Below, piece after piece: positions 58,615-64,000 of a stretch of 64,000 nucleotides of DNA (positions are counted from its first letter, which is position 1; every line of letters starts with the position of its first letter). A model generated the notes under the pieces. The model made no database searches. It was given only the letters and a program-made list of their open reading frames with translations, and was not told where the DNA came from. The stretch comes from Fimenecus sp964540535 (GTDB taxonomy: Bacteria > Bacillota > Clostridia > Oscillospirales > Acutalibacteraceae): the NCBI GenBank assembly GCA_964540535.1, contig CAZIMO010000007.1, forward strand, positions 56,888 through 120,887. The letters are read 5' to 3'. The position numbers and the translations under genes are program-made.

Positions 58615-60276
58615 TTATTTTATTTCTTCTGCTCTTTTAAGTGCGTCGTCAATGTGCCGGCAGAAATTTTCGGGACCTACTTCATCATAAAATCCTGCCT
58701 TTTGCATTGCGTGCATCGGCTGTTCATTAACATGAGAAAGCACAAGTCCTATTCCCCTGCTTTTGCACTTTTTATAAAGCATTTCAAGGGAGTTCATAGC
58801 AGTTGCGTCAATTGCCGAAACGCCCCTCATTCTCAATACAAGGCAATGGGTGTAATCCTTTAACTTAATATCGAGAATTTTATCTGCCGCACCGAAGAAA
58901 AGCGGTCCGCTGATTTCATAAACACGAACATTTTTAGGCACTTTCTTTAGATCAAGACTGTCCTTGTCATTTTCAGGGTCAACATATTTCCAACCTGTAA
59001 CAGCAGTTTCTTCGCTCATTCGTTTCATAAAGAGCATTGCCGCCATAACCATACCCACTTCAATGGCAATAACCAAATCGAAAACAACTGTAAGTCCGAA
59101 AGTGATTACCATAACAATAATATCGTTTTTCGGCGCAGATTTAAGAATATGTACAAACTTTTTCCATTCGCTCATATTATAAGCGACCATAAACAGAATT
59201 GCCGCAATTGTGGGCATAGGAATAAGTCCTGCAAGAGGCATAAGGAATAAAAGCACAAGCAAAAGTACAACCGCGTGAACCATACCTGCAATGGGAGTTC
59301 TGCCTCCGTTTTTCGCATTTGCCGCAGTTCTCGCAATAGCGCCCGTAGCAGGAATACCGCCGAAAAGCACTGACACAATATTGCCAACTCCCTGCGCCAC
59401 CAATTCTGCATTTGAATTGTGGTGCGAATTCACCATACTGTCGGCAACCACGCATGAAAGAAGCGACTCAATCGCCGCCAAAATGGCGATTGTAAATGCG
59501 TCGGGCAATACTGCTGAAACCTTTGCAAAGCTAAAATCCATACCTGTTAAGGCAAATTTCGGAAATCCCGACGGAATTGTATAAAGCTCGCCGATTGTAA
59601 AAACTCCGCTGTCAAGCGCAGGAATAAACTTAACCATAAGCGCGCCCGCAATAACAGCAATAAGTGACGGCGGAATTCTCTTCTCAAATTTAGGATAAAT
59701 AATCAGTATCGCAAGCGACACAGCGCCGACTAAAAGAGCCTGCCAGCTAAATGTGCTTATTGCGTTAATGTTTGCTTGAATTTTTTCAATTGTTTCAACA
59801 GGCTTAACACCCTCGGCATATTGAAGTCCGAGAAAGTCTTTAATCTGGCCTATAAAAATGGTCACCGCAATACCTGCCGTAAAGCCTGTGGTGATTGTGT
59901 AGGGAATAAACTTTATCAGTGAGCCAAACTTGAACACACCCATAAGTATAAGAAATATACCTGCAAGGATTGTTGCAATTATAAGCCCGTCCATACCCTG
60001 TGTTGCAACTATGCCTGCAACCACAGTTGCAAAAGCCGCCGTAGGTCCTGCAATCTGCACTCGGCTTCCGCCCAAGAAAGACACCATAAATCCTGCAAAA
60101 ATAGCAGTATAAACACCGCAGGCAGGCTCAACACCCGAAGCCAGCGCCAATGCGATTGATAACGGCAGTGCAATAATAGCAACAATCACACCGGCCGTAA
60201 TGTCTTTTACAAGCTGTTCTTTTGTGTAGCTTTTCATAACGCTGAAAAGCTTCGGTTTAAGATAAAAATTCTTCAT
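58615..60276 (-). CDS. SulP-family anion transporter with STAS domain
   Basis: 553 residues. Membrane domain (about 1-430, 10-14 segments) with SulP signature GVEPACGVYTAIFAGFMVSFLGGSRVQIAGPTAAFATVV, then a cytoplasmic STAS domain (about 440-553, FFGAADKILDIKL, LRMRGVSAIDATAMNSLE). Carries sulfate, bicarbonate or dicarboxylates; substrate not resolved. Confidence 0.93.
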   Translation of the reverse strand: MKNFYLKPKLFSVMKSYTKEQLVKDITAGVIVAIIALPLSIALALASGVEPACGVYTAIFAGFMVSFLGGSRVQIAGPTAAFATVVAGIVATQGMDGLIIATILAGIFLILMGVFKFGSLIKFIPYTITTGFTAGIAVTIFIGQIKDFLGLQYAEGVKPVETIEKIQANINAISTFSWQALLVGAVSLAILIIYPKFEKRIPPSLIAVIAGALMVKFIPALDSGVFTIGELYTIPSGFPKFALTGMDFSFAKVSAVLPDAFTIAILAAIESLLSCVVADSMVNSHHNSNAELVAQGVGNIVSVLFGGIPATGAIARTAANAKNGGRTPIAGMVHAVVLLLVLLFLMPLAGLIPMPTIAAILFMVAYNMSEWKKFVHILKSAPKNDIIVMVITFGLTVVFDLVIAIEVGMVMAAMLFMKRMSEETAVTGWKYVDPENDKDSLDLKKVPKNVRVYEISGPLFFGAADKILDIKLKDYTHCLVLRMRGVSAIDATAMNSLEMLYKKCKSRGIGLVLSHVNEQPMHAMQKAGFYDEVGPENFCRHIDDALKRAEEIK

Positions 60277-60447
60277 TCATACCACATCCGCATATTAAGA
60301 TTTTTATCCGCAATCCTTTTCGGTAAACAGGGCAAATCCCGCTGTAAATCTCAATAATTATAAAAACCAAATCCAAACAACGCATTAAATATTATCACTT
60401 TGCTCCGGCATAGTCAATAAAAGATAAATATTTAACAAGCAAAGGAG

Positions 60448-60714
60448 TTATACTTTTATTTTTTCCAATAAATCTATCATTTCATTTCAATTATGAATAT
60501 GCAAATGCTCATATTTAGGCGCAATACTGAAACCGCCGCCATTCATTGAATTATCATCATACCATACAGGATAAATACCTGCTTGTGACGCACCCTCAAT
60601 GTCTGCTTGGAGATTATCTCCGCAATACCATACTTCATCAACTCTAAGATTGGCTTTTTGTAAAGCGATGTCAAATAAAATACGGTTTAGCTTTCTCAAA
60701 ACATCACTCTTTTC
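60448..60714 (-). pseudogene. C-terminal fragment of a HAD hydrolase
   Basis: Only the end of a HAD phosphatase remains: VDEVWYCGDNLQADIEGASQAGIYPVWY matches motif IV. Upstream sequence is a terminator-like hairpin and not the missing N-terminus. At 60487-60489 TGA replaces the Trp expected after HIHN; the same frame continues NEMIDLLEKIKV to a stop at 60448, showing an internal nonsense change in addition to the truncation. Confidence 0.8.
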
Positions 60715-60730
60715 ATATATAAAAAACGCA

Positions 60731-60772
60731 AAAAAATCTCCTGCGGTATAATCAAATACCACAGGAGATTTT
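60731..60772. terminator. Hairpin upstream of the HAD fragment
   Basis: AAAATCTCCTG pairs with CAGGAGATTTT, with inner GGTA/TACC pairing; followed by TTATAATTTT. It ends leftward transcription from the alpha/beta hydrolase cluster. Confidence 0.75.
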
Positions 60773-60837
60773 TATAATTTTATTTACTTTAAAATTGACT
60801 TATTTAACGCACCGTTAAACAATCTATAAAGTTGAAT

Positions 60838-61803
60838 TCAATCATTATTATAGTTTTTATTTGTCCTGTTCAAGCACATTTTAACATAATTATTCCATTC
60901 TTTAGGCTGTTCAAAATTCACCATATGAGAAGCATTTTTGATAACAATAAAATCCTTTTGGGGAGCATTAAGATTATCAAACCACTTTTTCGCAGTAACA
61001 GCAGGACAAATGTAATCTTTCTCACCAAAAACTAAAGCAATCGGCACATCAAGCTTGTTAATTTTCGGAATTATGTCGTTTTCTTTCATTTTTGGTGTGA
61101 GATTTTTTACAGAATATCCGATACCGCCGATGACGTTAAATATATTGTGTTTATAAAACTTAAAGTAAAGCGAGTACATTTTATTCGCTGAAAAATTATT
61201 GTTATCATTTATGTAACCGCCGTATTTATGTATCAATCCGCCTACATACGAAGCGGCTTCTTCATCAGAATTGGGATAACTGCCGTTTACAGGTTCGCCG
61301 TATGAGAGCAATTTGCTGATAATTTTTGTATCGTTAGCTTTTTCTGCCTTTTTAAGAGCAAAATTATACTTTTCTATTTCATCTATTTTAGACGAAATTC
61401 CTTGCCCTGTCCCGATATAATAATTCAGATACTGCGGATATTCACTTGCGAACCACAAACCAAGATATGCTCCCCAAGAATGCCCTGCAAGATATAACTT
61501 CTGCTGATTATATGATTTTAAGAGCTTTTCCACCAATTCTTTTAAATCCGAAAGCATCAATTCAGTAGATAACGGTTTATCTCTGCTCTGCTTTGTGTAA
61601 CTCATTCCAGAACATCTTTGATCCCAACAAATAACAGTAAAATATTCAGCAAGCTCCATGTTATATTTGCAGACAAGCGGTCTGTCGGGTGAACCCGGTC
61701 CGCCGTGAACGATTAAAAGCAACGGATTGCTGACATTGGTGCATATTTTTAAAATATTTTGATTGATTCCGCCTATGGACAGCCACTGCTCTGATACATT
61801 CAT
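60838..61803 (-). CDS. Alpha/beta hydrolase (proline-iminopeptidase-like)
   Basis: 321 residues: oxyanion LLIVHGGPGSPDRPL, VICWDQRCSGMSYT, nucleophile GHSWGAYLGLWFA, and late VPIALVFGEKDYICP (Asp) and ASHMVNFEQPKEW (His). The HGGPG plus WDQR pattern is of the prolyl aminopeptidase family, whose substrate here is unknown. No signal peptide. Three bases after the DUF3795 gene. Confidence 0.85.
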   Translation of the reverse strand: MNVSEQWLSIGGINQNILKICTNVSNPLLLIVHGGPGSPDRPLVCKYNMELAEYFTVICWDQRCSGMSYTKQSRDKPLSTELMLSDLKELVEKLLKSYNQQKLYLAGHSWGAYLGLWFASEYPQYLNYYIGTGQGISSKIDEIEKYNFALKKAEKANDTKIISKLLSYGEPVNGSYPNSDEEAASYVGGLIHKYGGYINDNNNFSANKMYSLYFKFYKHNIFNVIGGIGYSVKNLTPKMKENDIIPKINKLDVPIALVFGEKDYICPAVTAKKWFDNLNAPQKDFIVIKNASHMVNFEQPKEWNNYVKMCLNRTNKNYNND

Positions 61804-61806
61804 TGT

Positions 61807-62208
61807 TTATTCACCCCACTTAAATAGCTTATTGATGTTTTTACCCGTCATAATAAGCTCAATCAGCTCTTCAACATCGTCAAAATCATCATAATCGCCG
61901 TTTATGCCATTGCGATGATATATAAAACCGTTTTTCTCATTCCGTTCAAGGTAATCCAACAGCATTTCTTCGCCGTATCTTTTTGCAAACAAAGTAAAAC
62001 CGTATGGCTTGATTTTAGATAACAAGCCAATTTTACATTTTTCACCGCAATCGTAGCAATGATTATAATTATTCTTTAACGAACATTCTCTGTTGGCACA
62101 GATCTGTTTATCAGGACAATCATCTGAATTGCACCCACCGCAATAATCATTTTCACTGCATAAACAGCAGGCTAATCCACATCTTGCAATTCCAAGCTCA
62201 CGCTTCAT
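61807..62208 (-). CDS. DUF3795-type cysteine-rich protein
   Basis: 133 residues. The N-terminal 60 residues hold about 14 Cys (CGLACCLCSENDYCGGCNSDDCPDKQICANREC, then CYDCGEKC), the usual DUF3795 zinc- or iron-sulfur-like cluster; the rest is helical. Function unknown. Same operon as the alpha/beta hydrolase. Confidence 0.78.
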   Translation of the reverse strand: MKRELGIARCGLACCLCSENDYCGGCNSDDCPDKQICANRECSLKNNYNHCYDCGEKCKIGLLSKIKPYGFTLFAKRYGEEMLLDYLERNEKNGFIYHRNGINGDYDDFDDVEELIELIMTGKNINKLFKWGE

Positions 62209-62319
62209 ACTTATTCCACAAATCCTAATTTACCATTCAATGTTTGAAATCATATCACAAACTCAAAAATACCACTATAAAAAATAGGCAATTAAAATAT
62301 TAAATCATAAAGAATTGAT

Positions 62320-62709
62320 TTATTTATAAAAATAATTGTGTTCCTCTAAAAATCTTGTGTTTTCGCCAATCCAAGGACAGCCGAATACAAATCGGTTTAT
62401 TTGAAACTTCAATGTATAATTTTTAGTTGTAACCGTCATTTTTCCTATAATTAAAAACTTACTTATTTTAAAGTCAATTATTTCACTCCACGGTATAACC
62501 GCATAACCACTGCCGTCTCTTAAGTACAGTGTTATACCGCCTTCATCAAAACAGAAAAAATAATATTCCGATTTTTCAAATTTGATATAAGTTTTCCAAG
62601 GCGTCGGAATTATAGCCGTCGGCATCGGTATGTTTGTGCCGTAAATTATATTGTCTGTGTTTACAATGTGATATTTTTCTATGATTTTCTGTAAATCTCC
62701 GTTGACCAT
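62320..62709 (-). CDS. Hypothetical protein, possible PH-like fold
   Basis: 129 residues, beta-rich (YYFFCFDEGGITLYLRDGSGYAVIPWSEIIDFKISK, LIIGKMTVTTKNYTLKFQI) ending in a helix. The W-x-E-I-x-x-F segment resembles bacterial PH-like domains. No family confirmed. Confidence 0.5.
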   Translation of the reverse strand: MVNGDLQKIIEKYHIVNTDNIIYGTNIPMPTAIIPTPWKTYIKFEKSEYYFFCFDEGGITLYLRDGSGYAVIPWSEIIDFKISKFLIIGKMTVTTKNYTLKFQINRFVFGCPWIGENTRFLEEHNYFYK

Positions 62710-62773
62710 TGCATTTTCCTCACTAAAATATTGTTATAAGCTTATTAAAAATGCCTATATCAAATTCATATAA

Positions 62774-63208
62774 CTAATTATAATAATTATCAAAGAAATA
62801 AACCGTTTTCAATATATTTTCCTCTGCTGTAAATATAAAAACTAAATTTTTATAATACTTCGCAACAACTTCATCGCTATAGCTAATTTCAACAGCTTCC
62901 AATTTTGCTCTTAAATCGCCGCTCGTCCTGTCAGCAGTTCTACCATATTTAAAAGCATTGTGCATAAGCTCAATCTGCTGATTTCCTGTAATGCCTAATC
63001 GCTCATTCATTCTCATAGACGCATGAGTTGTAAGTATGGGTAAATCAATATTGACAGTATTTTTCGGTGAGTCAGAAATATTTATTGACGGAGAATCATC
63101 GTGTTTGTCCGCTTTGTCTTTTGAATTAAATTTTATATTTGCAATTACTAATATAATGACAAATACAGTTGCTATCAACAACAAACCTATCAGTGATATT
63201 TCTATCAT
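62774..63208 (-). CDS. Hypothetical protein with N-terminal membrane anchor
   Basis: 144 residues: one helix (4-24), a polar linker and a globular C-terminal part beginning LTTHASMRMNERLGI. The H-A-x-x-R-M-x-E-R pattern is like DUF4258-type domains. Function unknown. Confidence 0.5.
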   Translation of the reverse strand: MIEISLIGLLLIATVFVIILVIANIKFNSKDKADKHDDSPSINISDSPKNTVNIDLPILTTHASMRMNERLGITGNQQIELMHNAFKYGRTADRTSGDLRAKLEAVEISYSDEVVAKYYKNLVFIFTAEENILKTVYFFDNYYN

Positions 63209-63342
63209 AAATTTACTCCATATTATTCATACAGCTTTATAATCGATTAATTTCAAAAAAATTCTATCAAAGTAACTTATTATCCACTTAATTTACTGCA
63301 AAATAAGTATACCATTAAAACAATATAAAATAAAGTCAATTA

Positions 63343-63379
63343 CCGCAAAAAAATAAAGCACTTGCAAATTGTAAGTGCC
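63343..63379 (-). terminator. Terminator-like hairpin, distal to the rRNA operon
   Basis: GCACTT...AAGTGC stem followed, on the minus strand, by TTTATTTTTTT. The 327-base stretch 63209-63535 contains no gene; besides this and the next hairpin it has only AT-rich sequence with repeated ATTCATT. Confidence 0.6.
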
Positions 63380-63503
63380 GTTGGGTCTTATTATAATGCT
63401 TTGTAAAGCAAAGCCACCGAAATTATTCAATATTCATTTCAAAGCGATTTCATTATTCATTACAAAAATCCGTTCTAATGAATAATGAATAATATATAAT
63501 GAA

Positions 63504-63536
63504 AAAAATCCGCCCTCTTACGAGAACGGATTTTTT
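63504..63536. terminator. Terminator next to tRNA-Asn
   Basis: AAAAATCCG pairs with CGGATTTTT; on the minus strand this follows the tRNA-Asn CCA end directly. Confidence 0.6.
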
Positions 63537-63611
63537 GGCTCCCCAAGTTGGACTCGAACCAACGACAACTCGGTTAACAGCCGAGTGCTCTACCGACTGA
63601 GCTATTGAGGA
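63536..63611 (-). tRNA. tRNA-Asn (GTT)
   Basis: 76-base cloverleaf with encoded CCA. Acceptor TCCTCAA/TTGGGGA, D-arm AGCTCAGTCGGTAGAGC, anticodon loop CTGTTAA, T-arm GGTTCGAGTCC. Confidence 0.95.
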
Positions 63612-63617
63612 ATATGT

Positions 63618-63735
<118 letters not shown>

Positions 63736-63781
63736 AATCAACCTTTTAAGCTGATTATGTATTAAATATATGCCAATAGGC

Positions 63782-63857
63782 TGGTGACCCGTACGAGATT
63801 CGAACTCGTGTTGCCGGCGTGAGAGGCCGGAGTCTTAGGCCACTTGACCAACGGGCC
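63782..63857 (-). tRNA. tRNA-Glu (CTC)
   Basis: 76 bases with CCA. Acceptor GGCCCGT/ACGGGTC, anticodon stem CCGGC/GCCGG around CTCTCAC, i.e. anticodon CTC, T-arm GAGTTCGAATCTC. Confidence 0.93.
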
Positions 63858-63868
63858 ATATCTTCAAG

Positions 63869-63944
63869 TGGTACACCTTCAGGGACTCGAACCCTGGACA
63901 CCCTGATTAAGAGTCAGGTGCTCTACCAGCTGAGCTAAAGGTGC
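63869..63944 (-). tRNA. tRNA-Lys (CTT)
   Basis: 76 bases with CCA. Acceptor GCACCTT/AAGGTGT, anticodon loop CTCTTAA, anticodon CTT, T-arm GGGTTCGAGTCCC. Bases 63945-64000 continue into the spacer expected after 23S rRNA. Confidence 0.94.
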
Positions 63945-64000
63945 GTATGTACCCTGAAAACTGAACAAAGGAGTGAAAGAGGAAATTGTAAAAGAGACCA

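Overview
The window looks like one scaffold of a metagenome-assembled or draft genome from an anaerobic, low-GC, spore-lineage Clostridia, most likely the Oscillospirales/Ruminococcaceae. The evidence is a sipL-spoIVA pair, a T-box in front of valS, the Firmicutes rimP-nusA-rnpM-ylxQ-infB-rbfA order, MurT/GatD, dockerin and cohesin modules, an oxygen-detoxifying flavodiiron protein with rubredoxin, a membrane pyrophosphatase, and RBS/promoter signals of Gram-positive type. A run of exactly 100 N (39312-39411) is an assembly gap inside a tandem repeat.

Layout. 0.3-2.3 kb: a LytTR/DUF3021 pair and a GH43 glycosidase. 2.5-6.9 kb: rubredoxin, flavodiiron protein, an HTH-fused serine dehydratase and a secreted leucine-rich-repeat/dockerin protein. 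7.1-11.4 kb: hexuronate operon (uxuA, SDR fructuronate reductase, kdgK, eda) interrupted by a broken REP-associated transposase; uxaC for the same pathway lies at 46-47.5 kb. 11.5-24 kb: histidine phosphatase, XRE regulator, rsmI, trmN6, MgtC-like, a degenerate P-type ATPase, rlmB, a MurT/GatD pair whose GatD lacks its catalytic residues, a RING-like membrane protein, hppA. 24.1-24.9 kb: a divergent XRE repressor/repeat-protein module with three operators. 25.0-28.5 kb: a compact phage-like cassette (sigma-like factor, small helical protein, collagen-repeat fibre, GH25 lysin, holin) behind a consensus promoter with a LexA-type SOS box. 28.7-30 kb: a sortase-anchored protein and a small acidic-tailed protein. 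30-39 kb: translation operon rimP to ribF, then an Fe-alcohol dehydrogenase. 39.5-50.5 kb: valS with T-box, DUF4364, HAD, yebC, uxaC, a cohesin protein, an SOS-box gene, dusB. 50.6-53.7 kb: sipL-spoIVA. 53.7-58.5 kb: GH36 alpha-galactosidase, a four-helix protein, and two methyltransferases behind a leader peptide/terminator. 58.6-63.2 kb: SulP transporter, HAD pseudogene, alpha/beta hydrolase and small hypotheticals. 63.5-64 kb: the tail of an rRNA operon (tRNA-Lys, tRNA-Glu, 5S, tRNA-Asn) transcribed leftwards.

How it fits together: the carbohydrate genes (GH43, GH36, uxaC/uxuA/uxuB/kdgK/eda) point to a gut or rumen plant-fibre degrader that takes up pectin- and hemicellulose-derived sugars, with cohesin and dockerin modules hinting at surface complexes.

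Least explained signals: (1) a ~100 bp structured element in three copies whose 3' end is exactly the start codon of three unrelated genes and which carries a conserved small ORF overlapping or abutting that start; (2) the SOS-controlled fibre-lysis cassette and a second SOS-box locus encoding a possible relative of its small protein; (3) a 103-bp tandem repeat encoding an 18-residue micro-ORF with its own Shine-Dalgarno; (4) the attenuator-like leader before the methyltransferases; (5) two apparent pseudoenzymes (GatD, P-type ATPase). Everything was read by eye; no searches or folding programs were run.
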